A stretch of DNA of 64,000 bases from Deltaproteobacteria bacterium (GCA_016177705.1 JACOUT010000017.1:28849-92848); one strand, 5' to 3'. Counted from the stretch's first letter, positions 24,470-34,304 are shown. The notes: generated by a model not told the origin, from the letters alone. A program made the numbers and translations.

Positions 24470-24587
24470 CGCATCCCGTCAACCCTGCCTGCCGACCGGG
24501 CGTGCGGCACCAGTGACAAGCGAAACGAGCGTGGCTATCAGCCATCACATCCCGCGGTGCCCCCTGCGCCAACGTGACTGAGGATCC

Positions 24588-26687
24588 ATGACGTCAGTTG
24601 CTCCTGAGAAGCGTGCCGCCAAGCCGACCCCCCCCGCGAAGCCCGGCAAGCTACCGGCCGGCCTCGACGATGCGCGTCTGAAGGCCGCGCTCAAGAACAT
24701 GCTGCTCGCCCGCATGCTCGACGAGAAGATGCTGGTGCTGATCCGGCAGGGCAAGAGCTACTTCCACATCGGATCGATGGGCCACGAGGCCGCGCAGACC
24801 GCGGCCGCCTTCGCGCTCACGCCGGGGCGCGATTGGGCCTACCCCTACTACCGCGATCAGGCGCTGGTCACCGGCCTCGGCATGACGGCCTACGAGATCC
24901 TGACCTGCTTCCTGTCCCGCAAAGACGACCCGAATTCTGGCGGCCGCCAGATGCCGCAGCACTACGGCAGCAAGGCGCTCAACATCCCCACCCAGTCCTC
25001 GCCCACCGGCACGCAGTACCTGCAAGCGGTGGGCTGCGCGATGGCCTCCGTGCGAGACGCCGACAAGGTGGCGCCCAAGAACGGCCACGCGCCCGACTAC
25101 GAGGTCACCGTGGTCGGCTCCGGCGAGGGCACCACCAGCCAGGGTGACTTCCACGAGGCGCTCAACTGGGCGAGCCGCGACAAGCTGCCGGTGATCTTCC
25201 TGGTCGAGGACAACGGCTACGCCATCAGCGTGCCCGTCGCCGAGCAGACCGCCGGCGGCGAGGTGTCGAGCCTGGGTCGGGGCTACGGCCACCTCGAGAC
25301 CGTGACGGTGGACGGCTGCGACTTCGTCGCGAGCTTCCAGGTGCTCTCGAACGCGGTGACGCGCGCGCGCCGCGGCGACGGGCCGACGCTCGTGGTCGCC
25401 AAGACGGTGCGCCTGCTGCCCCACAGCTCGTCGGACGACCAACGCAAGTACCGCCCCGCGGCCGAGCTGGCCGCCGAGAAGGCGCGCGATCCCATCCCGG
25501 CGCTCGAGGCGCTGTTGGTCGCGCGCGGTGCCGCCACGGCGGCCGAGCTGACCGCGCTCGCGGCCGAGACCAAGGCGCACGTCGACGCCGAGGCCGAGCG
25601 CGCCGACCGCTGCGCCATGCCCGAGCGCGCGAGCGCAACTCGGTGGGTGCTGTCCGAGACGCCCGAGCCGCCGCTCGTCGAGCCAGCGGTGGCAGGTGAG
25701 GGTGTGGTGCTGGTCGACGCCATCAACCGCGCGCTCGCCGAGGAGATGGAGAGGAACCCCGACGTGCTCGTCTACGGCGAGGACGTTGGCGGCGACAAAG
25801 GCGGTGTGTTTACCGTGACGCGCGGGCTCACCAAGCGCTTCGGCCCGTCGCGGTGTTTCAACTCGCCGCTCGCCGAGAGCTCGATCGTGGGCACGGCCAT
25901 CGGCCTGTCCATGCGCGGCTACAAGCCGGTCCCCGAGATCCAGTTCGGTGACTACGTGTGGACCGCGATGATGCAGATCAGAAACGAGCTGGCCACCTTC
26001 CGCTACCGCAGCAACAACGCGTGGAGCTGCCCCGCGGTGCTGCGCATCGCCGTCGGCGGCTACATCCATGGCGCGCTCTGTCACTCGCAGAACATCGAGA
26101 GCTTCTTCGCGCACATCCCCGGGCTCAAGATCGCGCTGCCCTCGACGGCGCTCGACGCCTACGGGCTCTTGAAGGCCGCCATCCGCGGCGACGACCCGGT
26201 GCTGTTCCTCGAGCACAAGGGCCTGTACCGGCAGAACCACGCCAAGAGCCGACTCCCCGTCGACAAGGACTGGCTGTTGCCCTTCGGCAAGGCGGCGGTG
26301 CGGCGCGAGGGCACGGACCTCACGGTCATCAGCTACGGCATGCTGGTGCAGCGCGCGCTCGCCGCCGCCGACCTGCTCGCCGACGAGGGCTACGCCTGCG
26401 AGGTCATCGACCTGCGCTCGCTCAACCCGGTCGACTGGGACGCCGTTACCACGAGCGTGAACAAGACCGGCAAGTGCCTGGTGGTGCACGAGGACATGCG
26501 CTTCGTCGGCTACGGCGCCGAGATCGCCGCCGAGGTGTCGGAGCGCTGCTTCACACACCTCGACGGGCCGGTGCGGCGCCTGTGCGCCGAGGACACGCCG
26601 GTGCCCTACAACTGGGACCTCGAGGAGGAGATCCTGCCGCAGCCCGAGGACGTGCTGGCGGCCATGCGCGATCTGCTCCGCTACTGA
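24588..26687 (+). CDS. Fused 2-oxoacid dehydrogenase E1 alpha-beta (branched-chain type)
   Basis: The product has 699 aa and combines both E1 subunits of a thiamine-diphosphate 2-oxoacid dehydrogenase complex. The E1-alpha part spans about residues 25-345. It includes FHIGSMGHEAAQ, YPYYRDQALVTG and the ThDP motif GEGTTSQGDFHEALNWAS ending at VEDNGYAIS (GEG in place of GDG, Asn kept). The E1-beta part spans about 365-699, with VLVYGEDVGGDKGGVF, FNSPLAESSIVGTAIGLS and HSQNIESFFAHIPGLKIALP. The last block suits 2-oxoisovalerate dehydrogenase better than pyruvate dehydrogenase. No E2 or E3 gene is adjacent. Confidence 0.88.
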   Translation: MTSVAPEKRAAKPTPPAKPGKLPAGLDDARLKAALKNMLLARMLDEKMLVLIRQGKSYFHIGSMGHEAAQTAAAFALTPGRDWAYPYYRDQALVTGLGMTAYEILTCFLSRKDDPNSGGRQMPQHYGSKALNIPTQSSPTGTQYLQAVGCAMASVRDADKVAPKNGHAPDYEVTVVGSGEGTTSQGDFHEALNWASRDKLPVIFLVEDNGYAISVPVAEQTAGGEVSSLGRGYGHLETVTVDGCDFVASFQVLSNAVTRARRGDGPTLVVAKTVRLLPHSSSDDQRKYRPAAELAAEKARDPIPALEALLVARGAATAAELTALAAETKAHVDAEAERADRCAMPERASATRWVLSETPEPPLVEPAVAGEGVVLVDAINRALAEEMERNPDVLVYGEDVGGDKGGVFTVTRGLTKRFGPSRCFNSPLAESSIVGTAIGLSMRGYKPVPEIQFGDYVWTAMMQIRNELATFRYRSNNAWSCPAVLRIAVGGYIHGALCHSQNIESFFAHIPGLKIALPSTALDAYGLLKAAIRGDDPVLFLEHKGLYRQNHAKSRLPVDKDWLLPFGKAAVRREGTDLTVISYGMLVQRALAAADLLADEGYACEVIDLRSLNPVDWDAVTTSVNKTGKCLVVHEDMRFVGYGAEIAAEVSERCFTHLDGPVRRLCAEDTPVPYNWDLEEEILPQPEDVLAAMRDLLRY

Positions 26688-27055
26688 TCGCCGTCCTTGC
26701 CGCCGCCGAAGATGCGCTCGTTCTCGCGCGCGGCCTGCTCGGCCTCGGCCTGCCAGTCGCGCTTCTTCTCCGGTGCCGCGAGGAACTTCTCCCAGTGCAT
26801 GTGCGCGATGGCCATGAGGTCGACGCCGGGCGGTGAGGCCTCGATGTCGAAGCGCGCGCCGGCGAGATCGAAGTCGAGCTCGAGCATGCGCGCCGCGGAC
26901 AGCCCATGGCGCTCGAGCGCCTCGGTGATCTGCTCCGGGTCGACGCCGAAGCGGCGCGCCACGTCGTGCAGGTGCGCGAAGCGCGCGCGCCCGCTCGCGT
27001 CGAGGCCGAGGTGATAGGCGCAGAAGAGCGCGAAGGGGTCGATGGCGTCGGGCAT
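26681..27055 (-). CDS. Hypothetical protein, 124 aa
   Basis: I do not recognise this family. The protein is small, soluble-looking and mostly helical. Residues 1-50 include PFALFCAYHLGLDASGRARF and HLHDVARRFGVDPEQITEAL, which looks like a helix-turn-helix or sterile-alpha-like helical bundle. The C-terminal half is charged (EKKRDWQAEAEQAARENERI). It is convergent with the E1 fusion gene and overlaps its stop by 7 bp. Start ATG 27055 gives a 52-bp divergent gap to sixA. Confidence 0.6.
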   Translation of the reverse strand: MPDAIDPFALFCAYHLGLDASGRARFAHLHDVARRFGVDPEQITEALERHGLSAARMLELDFDLAGARFDIEASPPGVDLMAIAHMHWEKFLAAPEKKRDWQAEAEQAARENERIFGGGKDGDQ

Positions 27056-27107
27056 CACCCTCCACGCTACCTTCTCGGGGCGGTTTCGGCGTGGCAGGGT
27101 CGGCGCC

Positions 27108-27581
27108 ATGCGCGAGCTGCTGCTCATCCGCCACGGCAAGGCCGAGGCCGCTGCGTTCGGCGGCGACGCGGCGCGCGCGCTCACCGACGACGGACGCGCG
27201 GGCATCGCCTCGGTCGGGGCCGGCCTGGCCGCGCTCGGGCTACGCCCGGACGCGCTGTGGCACAGCCCCTACCGGCGCGCGGTCGAGACCGCCGAGCTGC
27301 TCGGCCGCGCGCTCGGCGTGGCACGCGCAGCGACGCGCGAGGAGCCATTGCTCGTGCCCGGGGCGTCGTCGGAGCGCGCCGCGCGCGCGCTGCTCGACGC
27401 GAGCGCCCGCCGGCTGGCGTGTGTGTCCCACATGCCGCTCCTGCCCGAGCTGGTGGGCCGCCTGACGGGCGCGCGCGTCGACTTCGGCACCGGCGCGGTC
27501 GCGCACCTGGTGTTGGCGGGGCCCCACGGGGCCACGCTGATCGGTCTATGGTCGGCCGACCTGCTCGCGCGGGTTCGCTGA
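27108..27581 (+). CDS. sixA: SixA-type phosphohistidine phosphatase
   Basis: The product has 157 aa, in the histidine phosphatase superfamily. LLLIRHGKAEAAAF at the N-terminus carries the RHG catalytic motif (residues 8-10). LWHSPYRRAVETAELL and CVSHMPLLPELVGRL (second catalytic His) complete the SixA pattern. SixA removes phosphate from phosphohistidine in phosphotransfer proteins; the target here is unknown. ATG 27108 is the family start. The parvulin lipoprotein gene begins 22 bp after its stop. Confidence 0.88.
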   Translation: MRELLLIRHGKAEAAAFGGDAARALTDDGRAGIASVGAGLAALGLRPDALWHSPYRRAVETAELLGRALGVARAATREEPLLVPGASSERAARALLDASARRLACVSHMPLLPELVGRLTGARVDFGTGAVAHLVLAGPHGATLIGLWSADLLARVR

Positions 27582-27602
27582 CGCCGTCCTCTCGAGGTCT
27601 CC

Positions 27603-28817
27603 ATGAAGAAGCTGTCCGTGCTCGTGCTCGTGCTGCTCGCGACAACCGCCTGCCCGCCCGACGAGGGGAAGAAGGGCGAGTTGGTGACGCCCGCGGCCGA
27701 CGGCGGCAGCGCGGCGACGCCGCCCGCCGGCGTCAGCCAGACCAAGATCGGCGCGCTGCCGATGACTGCGCCCGTCCTAATCGTCGAGGGCGCCACCTTC
27801 TCTCGCGCCGACATCGAGCGGGCCATCTCACAGCACGCGGCCAGCATGGGCATGCCGCCCGACGACCTGGTGCCCGAGCTGCGCGACACCTTGGAGCTGC
27901 CCGCCTACGAGAAGCTGATCGATCGCAGCCTGTTCAGCGCCGAGGCAAAGAAGCGTGGGTTGTGGCCCACCGACCAGCAGGTGGTCGCCGAGCGCGATCG
28001 CATCCTGCAGTCGCTGCCGCCCGCCATGACTGTCGAGGGCTTTCTGCAGAAGCTCGGCACCGACGACGCCGGCTTCCAGAAGGAGATCGCGATCGATCTC
28101 GCGCTCGGCAAGCTGTTCGAGACGCTGCAGAAGGAGCAGAAGCCGCCCGACCCGGCGCTGGTCAAGAAGTTCTACGACGACAACAAGGACAAGTTCATGG
28201 CGCCCGAGATGGCGTCGGCGAGCCACATCCTGGTGCGGCTCGACCGCGGCGCGTCGCCGGCCGACGTCGAGGCGGCGCAAAAGCACGCCGCCGCCATCAG
28301 GAAGGAGGTCGCCGGCAAGGACAAGGCGACCTTCGCCAAGGTGGCGCTCGCCAAGAGCGAGGACCCGCGCGTCAAGGACAACAAGGGCGACCTCGGCAGG
28401 TTCCCGCGCGGCGTGCTCGTCAAGGAGCTGGAAGAGGCGTCCTTTTCGCTCAAGGACGGCCAGGTGAGCGACATCGTGCGCAGCGACTTCGGCCTGCACA
28501 TCCTGCGCGGGCAGGGCATCAGCAAGGCCGGCCTGAGCACGTTCGAGCAGGTGAAGGCGATGATCGAGCAGCGCGAGGGCGGCAAGGCATTCGCGGCCAG
28601 CTTGGACGCGCTCGCCGAGGGCATGAGGAAGACCGCCAAGATCCAGCGCGTGGTCGAGCCGGCCCACCTCACGCCCAAGGGCGGCGGCGTGGCACCGCCG
28701 CCGCCAACCGCGCCGCCGGCGCCGCTGCCGATGGCACTGCCGCCTCCGGCACCGACGCCTCCCGCCGCGCCGGCGCCCGCGCCGGTGGTGGTGCCTCCCG
28801 GGGGCACCACTGGCTGA
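27603..28817 (+). CDS. Parvulin-type peptidyl-prolyl isomerase lipoprotein
   Basis: The product has 404 aa. The lipobox ATTAC places Cys17 as the lipidated residue. Residues 60-190 form a SurA/PrsA-like helical chaperone region (SRADIERAISQHAASMGM). The parvulin domain covers about 200-310, opening MASASHILVRLD and ending RSDFGLHILRG, with FAKVALAKSEDP between. The C-terminal 60 residues are Pro/Ala-rich and likely disordered. It probably helps fold exported outer-membrane proteins. It sits 21 bp after sixA. Confidence 0.88.
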   Translation: MKKLSVLVLVLLATTACPPDEGKKGELVTPAADGGSAATPPAGVSQTKIGALPMTAPVLIVEGATFSRADIERAISQHAASMGMPPDDLVPELRDTLELPAYEKLIDRSLFSAEAKKRGLWPTDQQVVAERDRILQSLPPAMTVEGFLQKLGTDDAGFQKEIAIDLALGKLFETLQKEQKPPDPALVKKFYDDNKDKFMAPEMASASHILVRLDRGASPADVEAAQKHAAAIRKEVAGKDKATFAKVALAKSEDPRVKDNKGDLGRFPRGVLVKELEEASFSLKDGQVSDIVRSDFGLHILRGQGISKAGLSTFEQVKAMIEQREGGKAFAASLDALAEGMRKTAKIQRVVEPAHLTPKGGGVAPPPPTAPPAPLPMALPPPAPTPPAAPAPAPVVVPPGGTTG

Positions 28818-28828
28818 CGTCGAACCCG

Positions 28829-29272
28829 CTATGGCGAGGGGCACTCCTCGTTGCGCGCGTCGTTGACCGGCAACAGCGCCACCACCACCACCTCGGTGCC
28901 GGTGCGCCCCGCGTACTGCAGCGGCTCCGGCGTGCAGCCGCGCAACGTCACGTCGTCGATGTCGCAGGCGTCGAGGCGCTCGCAGCCCCAGACGTCGACG
29001 GTGAACTCCTCGGTTGTGTCGACCACCTCGAGCGCGGGCAGCGCCACCTGCTTGCCGCGGTCGAGCGCGAAGGCCGGGCTGCGGTCCTTGCCCTTGCTGT
29101 TCTCGAGCGTGACGCGCAGCGTGGCCAGGGCGTCGGTGTCGACGGCGTCGCCGTTCGCGAGCTGCCCGGGCCGCAATTGCAGGGAGATCTCGAGGCCGCC
29201 GCCGCAGGAGCACAGCAGCACAGCGCCGGCAAGGAGGAGCGCGCGCGCGCGCCGACTACAGCTTCGAGGCAT
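28829..29272 (-). CDS. Small lipoprotein of unknown function
   Basis: The product has 147 aa. A short signal peptide with an AVLLCSC lipobox is visible (two Cys; either could be lipidated). The mature domain is beta-rich with two Cys pairs (WGCERLDAC and LRGC ... EEC). No family is recognised. Its start lies inside the 3' end of the PEGA-domain gene (17-bp overlap), so they are probably co-transcribed. It is convergent with the parvulin gene. Confidence 0.7.
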   Translation of the reverse strand: MPRSCSRRARALLLAGAVLLCSCGGGLEISLQLRPGQLANGDAVDTDALATLRVTLENSKGKDRSPAFALDRGKQVALPALEVVDTTEEFTVDVWGCERLDACDIDDVTLRGCTPEPLQYAGRTGTEVVVVALLPVNDARNEECPSP

Positions 29273-30515
29273 CCACCGTCACCGACAGCTTCTTTGCGGC
29301 CTCCGCCGCGAGCACCACGCCCGTGATGGCGGCGGCCGCGGCCACCGCGAGCGCGCCTGCGCCGACGCCGGCAAAGATCCACACGGTGGCATCGCCCGGC
29401 TCACCCGGTTCGTCCGCGGGCGCACCGCCGGTGCCGACCTCCGCAGCGCCGGCGCCGCCGGCCCAGGCAACGCGCGGCTCCGTCAGCACCACCGTCGGCG
29501 AGGCGGGTCCGTCGCCGAGCCAGCCATCCTTGCCGTCGACGAGCGCGGCCACCACGTCGTCGGCGCGAGCCTTGGCGTCGGCCTTGCTTTGCACGCGCGT
29601 GCCGGCCACCTGCGCCTTGCCGTCGTGCAGGCGCGCCAGCACGAACAGCGATCCTTTGGCGTCGGGCACCAACACTCCCACCACCACGTCGGCCGCGAGC
29701 GGCGTGGCCGCGGCGTGCAGCGCGTCGCTCGTCACCGGTGACGCCACCGCGTCGCGCAGCGCGCTGGCGCGTGCGCTGCGCGGCTCGCCGACCTGCTCCT
29801 CGACGCGCGCGCTGCCCGTGCTGACGGTGACGCGTCGCTCGCGCCGCTCGCCGTCGGCCAGGAGGCCGACGAAGTGCACGCCGGGCAGCAGCTCGCGCGC
29901 CACTATGGGGGCGTGGCCGGCGACCTTGCCGTCGACCACGACCTGCGCGCCCGGCGGCGTCGTCACCACCTCGATCTGCACGCGCGGGCGCGCCCACAGC
30001 TCGGCTACCAGCTCCGCCCACCGCTCCGCGGTTTTCTCGGGGGTGATGTCGGGGTCGAGCTTGGCCTTGGGCGCGACGGTGCCGAGCCGGCGCAGGCTCT
30101 CGTCGGCGTCGGCGTCGCGCCCGAGGCGCCGCGAGCACACCGAGCGCAACACCAGCGCGTCCGCGTAGGCCTGCCAGCCCGGGCCGGCGCGGAAGGCTCC
30201 CGCCGACTCGAAGCGCGTGGCCGCGTCGTTGGCCCGCTGCAGCGAGCCGGCGAAGTCGCCCTCGAGATAGCGGGCGCGCGCGTCGTCGAGCGCGCTCTTC
30301 AAGACCGCGTCGGGCGCCTCCTCCGGGTCGGGCAGGGGGGGCGAGCCGAGATCGAGGAAGCTCTGCCGCTCGAGCGCCTGGCCCACCGAGACCGCCAGGC
30401 GCTCGGCGAGGCCGTCGAGCTGTGGATCGCGCGCGACCACGCCGGCGAAGACCCCCTCGCCGGCGGTGGGAAGCGCACACGCGACTACAGCCAGGACGAA
30501 CGACACCAGCGGCAC
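29256..30515 (-). CDS. PEGA-domain protein with C-terminal membrane anchor
   Basis: The product has 419 aa. The N-terminus looks like a signal peptide (VSFVLAVVACALPTAG). Residues 70-170 resemble a tetratricopeptide-like region (ARARYLEGDFAGSLQRANDA). A PEGA domain follows (VVTTPPGAQVVVDGKVAGHA, about 182-240), a beta module common in myxobacterial surface or kinase proteins. Near the end is one hydrophobic helix (VWIFAGVGAGALAVAAAAAI). Its function may be sensing or scaffolding at the envelope. Its start is 71 bp from the divergent PEGA kinase, suggesting a joint role. Confidence 0.72.
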   Translation of the reverse strand: MPLVSFVLAVVACALPTAGEGVFAGVVARDPQLDGLAERLAVSVGQALERQSFLDLGSPPLPDPEEAPDAVLKSALDDARARYLEGDFAGSLQRANDAATRFESAGAFRAGPGWQAYADALVLRSVCSRRLGRDADADESLRRLGTVAPKAKLDPDITPEKTAERWAELVAELWARPRVQIEVVTTPPGAQVVVDGKVAGHAPIVARELLPGVHFVGLLADGERRERRVTVSTGSARVEEQVGEPRSARASALRDAVASPVTSDALHAAATPLAADVVVGVLVPDAKGSLFVLARLHDGKAQVAGTRVQSKADAKARADDVVAALVDGKDGWLGDGPASPTVVLTEPRVAWAGGAGAAEVGTGGAPADEPGEPGDATVWIFAGVGAGALAVAAAAAITGVVLAAEAAKKLSVTVDASKL

Positions 30516-30586
30516 GATAGCGCGGAAACGGCTCGGGCAACCGCAGGTGGCCGCCGGCGCCTAGACGTGGTCTGCTCGGCGGTAGC

Positions 30587-33115
30587 GTGCCTTCCAGCGT
30601 CGAGCCGCGCGTGTCCGAGACCGGGACCGCTCCCTTGGAGACGGGGGAGCAGCTCGGGCGCTATCGGCTGCTCAAGAAGATCGCGCGCGGCGGCATGGCC
30701 GAGGTCTTCGTAGCGCGCAGCTTCGGCGCCTGGGGCTTCGAGAAGACCGTCGCCATCAAGCGCATCCTCGACAAATACGGCAACGATCCGGCCTTCATCC
30801 GCATGATGGTCGACGAGGCCAAGATCACGGTCTTGCTCAACCACCCGAACGTCGCCCAGATCATCGAGCTGGCCGAGCAGGAGGGCGACTACTTCATCGT
30901 CATGGAGTTCGTGCCGGGCGTGTCGCTGTCGGCGCTCTCCAAGCGCCTGCGCGAACGCAGCGAGCGCGTCGGCGTGCTCGAGGGATGCTTCATCGTCACC
31001 GAGACGCTGCAGGGCTTGCAGGCGGCGCACGAGCAGAAGGACGCGAGCGGCAAGCTCGCGAAGATCATCCACCGCGACGTCAGCCCGCAAAACGTGCTCT
31101 TGTCGTTCGACGGCCACGTCAAGGTCATCGACTTCGGCATCGCGCGCGCGCGCCACCGCCTCGAGATGACCGAGGTCGGCACCATCAAGGGCAAGCTGCG
31201 CTACCTGGCGCCGGAGATGATCGACCCGCTGCGCTTCATGAAGTCGGGCGACTTCGATCACCGTGTCGACGTGTTCGCGGCCGGCATCGTTTTGTGGGAG
31301 CTGATCGCCAACCGCACGCTCTACGAAGGCGACGACGAGATGGTGGTGTACGACGCCATCACCGAGAAGGACGCGCCCGATCTGGCCTCGCTCGGGCTGT
31401 GCGACCGCGCGCTCGCCGACATCGTCAAGCGCGCGCTGACGCGCGCTCCCGAGCGGCGCTACGACAGCGCCGAGCAGTTCGCCGACGACCTGCGCGCCTA
31501 CCTCTATCGCAACGACCCGGCCTTCACGCACCGCCGCGTCGCCGCCGTGCTCACGCGGCACTTCCCTGCCGAGAAGGAAGAGCTGCTCGCGCTCGAGCGC
31601 GGCGCAGTCGCGGGCGGCGCACCTGCGCCTGCCAACGCTGCCCCAGCCAGGGCCGCGGCCGAGGGGCGCTCCTCCCAAAAGCATGCGGCCGCCCCGCCGC
31701 CGCCGCCGGCGCCGCCGACGGTGGTGGAGACACCCAAGCAGGAATCGACCAGCCGCGTGCGGCGTGAGCGCGCGCGCAAGAACGTCGTCGACGTCGGCGA
31801 CGCGCGCGCACCCGTCAACGCGCCCACCGTGGTCGCCGAGCTGCCGCGCATCGATGGCGACGAGCACGCCGACGAGGGCGACGGCGTGCTCACGGTCAAC
31901 ACGCTGGTGTCGCGCAGCGACCGCAAGGCGGCGCCGGAGCGCGCCGCCGGCTTCGGCGTCGGCGCCGAGACCGTGACCGTGAGCGGCGACGCGCGCGCCG
32001 CGCTGCGCGCGCGTCGCGGCAACAGCGGCGGCTCGCCGGTCGCACCCGGCGGCGCTGCTGAGCACAACATCACCGTCGACGACGCCTCGCTCCCCGCGGC
32101 CATCGACTCGCCGGGCGCCGAGGCCACCGGCAGCGTGCTGTCGTCGGCGCTGGCACCCGTGGGACAGACGGTGTCGGGCCCCGACCACCCCTCGGGCGCG
32201 CGCCCGCGGCGCCAGACTTTCACGGGCGCGCTGCGCAGCTCGCCGTACGCGCCCTGGCTGCTCGCCGCGGTCACCGGCATCGGCATCGCCGTCATCGCGC
32301 TCGTGGTGCGGGAGACCTCGCGCCCCGCCCCGCCCCCGCCAAAGAAGCCGACCATCGCGGTGGTGATCGCGACCGACGCCCCGGCCGCCGTCGTGGGTCG
32401 CGCCGGCGTCGACCAGGCAGCGCCGGCGCGCTTCGACGCCTTGCCGGGCGACTCCTTCGAGGTGGTGGTGAAGGCGCCCGGCTACCGAGAGGAGGTCCGT
32501 CGGGTGGCGGTGCCGCGCGACGCCGTCGCCGGCTTCACCGTCGAGGTGCCGCTGTCGGCTCCGAACAAACCGCTCACCCTCAAGGTGGTGCCGAGCGACG
32601 CGACCGTAACGGTCAACGATCAGCCGTGGAGCGCAGAGGTCGCGTTTCCCGTCGGCGCCATCGTCAAGGTGCAGGTGAGCGCGCCCGGCTTCGTGGCGGT
32701 GCGCCGCGAGCTCGAGGTCAAGGCGGCCGAGCCGCTCGAGCTGGCGGTCGAGCTGCGGGCCGAGGAAGAGGCCGTCAAACCCGTGACGCCGCCGACACCC
32801 ATCGAGCAGGAGCGCCCGGTCGACAAGCGCCCGGTCGACAAGCGGCCGAAGGTCGACAAGCCCAAGCCGGATCGGCCGAAGCCGGAGGCCACGGCCAAGA
32901 ACGGCACGCTCAAGGTCAAGACCAAGCCCTTCATCACCGAGGTGACCATCGACGGCCAGCGCCAGGCCGACACCACGCCCATCACCGTCGAGCTGCCTTC
33001 CGGCAAGCACGTGGTGGTGGTGCGACACGCCGCCACGGGCCAGTCGAAGAGCGCCACGGTCACCGTCAAGGCCGGCGCCGTCGTCGAGCACACCTTCACG
33101 TTCGAGCCCAAGTAG
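30587..33115 (+). CDS. Membrane Ser/Thr protein kinase with PEGA repeats
   Basis: The product has 842 aa. The kinase domain spans about residues 25-310: glycine loop IARGGMAEVF, Lys58 in VAIKRI, HRDVSPQN with Asp164 and Asn169, and IDFG with Asp182. All catalytic residues are intact. Residues 340-550 are Ala/Pro/Thr-rich and probably a phosphorylatable linker. One membrane helix (APWLLAAVTGIGIAVIALVV, about 555) precedes two or three PEGA-like repeats (about 590-842) on the outer side. This is the Pkn architecture of Myxococcota. GTG 30587 is the first start in frame. A signalling role is likely, ligand unknown. Confidence 0.9.
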   Translation: MPSSVEPRVSETGTAPLETGEQLGRYRLLKKIARGGMAEVFVARSFGAWGFEKTVAIKRILDKYGNDPAFIRMMVDEAKITVLLNHPNVAQIIELAEQEGDYFIVMEFVPGVSLSALSKRLRERSERVGVLEGCFIVTETLQGLQAAHEQKDASGKLAKIIHRDVSPQNVLLSFDGHVKVIDFGIARARHRLEMTEVGTIKGKLRYLAPEMIDPLRFMKSGDFDHRVDVFAAGIVLWELIANRTLYEGDDEMVVYDAITEKDAPDLASLGLCDRALADIVKRALTRAPERRYDSAEQFADDLRAYLYRNDPAFTHRRVAAVLTRHFPAEKEELLALERGAVAGGAPAPANAAPARAAAEGRSSQKHAAAPPPPPAPPTVVETPKQESTSRVRRERARKNVVDVGDARAPVNAPTVVAELPRIDGDEHADEGDGVLTVNTLVSRSDRKAAPERAAGFGVGAETVTVSGDARAALRARRGNSGGSPVAPGGAAEHNITVDDASLPAAIDSPGAEATGSVLSSALAPVGQTVSGPDHPSGARPRRQTFTGALRSSPYAPWLLAAVTGIGIAVIALVVRETSRPAPPPPKKPTIAVVIATDAPAAVVGRAGVDQAAPARFDALPGDSFEVVVKAPGYREEVRRVAVPRDAVAGFTVEVPLSAPNKPLTLKVVPSDATVTVNDQPWSAEVAFPVGAIVKVQVSAPGFVAVRRELEVKAAEPLELAVELRAEEEAVKPVTPPTPIEQERPVDKRPVDKRPKVDKPKPDRPKPEATAKNGTLKVKTKPFITEVTIDGQRQADTTPITVELPSGKHVVVVRHAATGQSKSATVTVKAGAVVEHTFTFEPK

Positions 33116-33144
33116 CAGGCCCCGGCCGCGCTGGCCGGGCGGCG

Positions 33145-34224
33145 CTACATGCCGTCGTCGGTGACGAGCTTGCCGCCGCTCTCGTCGAGCTTCTTGAGGG
33201 CTTCGTCGCCCTCCGGGCTCTGTGGCGCCTTCTTGCCGTCCGCCGGCTTGCCGCCGGTGGCGGGGGCGTCCTTGGGCTTCGCGGCGCGCGCACGATCCAC
33301 CGTGTCGGCCAGGCCGAGCAGCGGCACGATCTCGACCTCCGCGATCTGCGTGTCGTCCTTCTTGTCACCAAGGTAGACGCTCTCGATGCGGAACTGCAGC
33401 TCGACCACGCCCTTGCGGTTGACCGGGATGTAGAGCACCTGCGCCTTGTTCTCGCAGGCGAACTCGATGCGGTCACCGATGGCGTCGATGCCGAGCGAAG
33501 AGAAGTCGATGCCGGCGGCGGTGTCGCCGACGTCGGCCTCGGTCTTGGCGCGCAGCGAGCCGCGGTGGATGCGATTGGCGTCGAAGAAGGCGCGCGAGCC
33601 GGCGCCGCTGCCCGAGTGGATGGCCACGTAGCCGACGTCGGTGGGCTTGGGCAGCGTCAGCGTCAGCGTCTGGCCGATGCCGGTGCCGGACGCGCCCTCG
33701 GCCCACGCGGTGCCGAGGTCGCCGTCGATGGCGCGCTCGGGGCCGAAACCCGGTGCGGCGGACGACCCCTTGGCGGCGAGGCCGGCATAGAGGCCGGCCT
33801 TGTCGGAGCGCAGCTTCAGCTCCTCACCGGGCGTCCAGACGAGCTGCTTGCGGTCGGACAGGAGCACGCCGAGCTTCTTGCCCGACACCCGCGCCTTCTC
33901 ACACAGGATCTCGTCGAGCTGGACGTGGAAGATCGGCCGCAGGTCGGGCGCACGCCCGCCGTAGACCGCGACGCCGCTGGTCTGCTGGGTGCGGCCGGTG
34001 TCCTCCCGGTAGCAGACGACGGTCTCGTCTTTGCCGTCGCCGTCGAGATCCCCGGTGGAGAGGTCGACCACCACGAAGGCGCTCGACAGCGCGGCCAACC
34101 AGGGCCCGTTGTCGCTCGCGGCCGCAGCCGCGGCCGGGCCGGCCGCGACGGCGGCCAGCGCGAGCCCGGCCAGCGGTCGGAGCGGCGCACACATGGCCGC
34201 GAGTATGGATCGCCGTAGCAGCAC
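33145..34224 (-). CDS. Exported protein with VCBS-like and discoidin-like regions
   Basis: The product has 359 aa. A signal peptide (LAGLALAAVAAGPAAAAAA) is followed by VVDLSTGDLDGDGKDETVVC, an Asp-rich motif of VCBS/FG-GAP repeats that bind Ca2+. Residues 145-215 resemble a discoidin/F5-8 type C module: PERAIDGDLGTAWAEGASG, then LPKPTDVGYVAIHSG. The C-terminus is Lys/Ala/Gly-rich. A carbohydrate or lipid binding role in the periplasm or at the surface is plausible; no enzyme motif is seen. Start ATG 34224, with ATG 34194 possible. Confidence 0.7.
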   Translation of the reverse strand: MLLRRSILAAMCAPLRPLAGLALAAVAAGPAAAAAASDNGPWLAALSSAFVVVDLSTGDLDGDGKDETVVCYREDTGRTQQTSGVAVYGGRAPDLRPIFHVQLDEILCEKARVSGKKLGVLLSDRKQLVWTPGEELKLRSDKAGLYAGLAAKGSSAAPGFGPERAIDGDLGTAWAEGASGTGIGQTLTLTLPKPTDVGYVAIHSGSGAGSRAFFDANRIHRGSLRAKTEADVGDTAAGIDFSSLGIDAIGDRIEFACENKAQVLYIPVNRKGVVELQFRIESVYLGDKKDDTQIAEVEIVPLLGLADTVDRARAAKPKDAPATGGKPADGKKAPQSPEGDEALKKLDESGGKLVTDDGM

Positions 34225-34304
34225 GTCAATTTCTCGTTGCGGGACCCGCCGGAGGACACTGTAGAAGGCCCTGGAGAAGACGCTGTGCCGGGCAGGAGCA
34301 TTCG

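Noticed and set aside
27720..28820. Pro/Ala-rich tail of the parvulin protein as a repeat element
   Set aside because: It is simple composition bias at the C-terminus without an exact repeat unit.
32700..34218. Long plus-strand open frame across the kinase end and the discoidin-like gene
   Set aside because: It is antisense or out of frame to clear genes and reads as Arg/Ala/Gly low-complexity, typical of shadow frames in GC-rich DNA.
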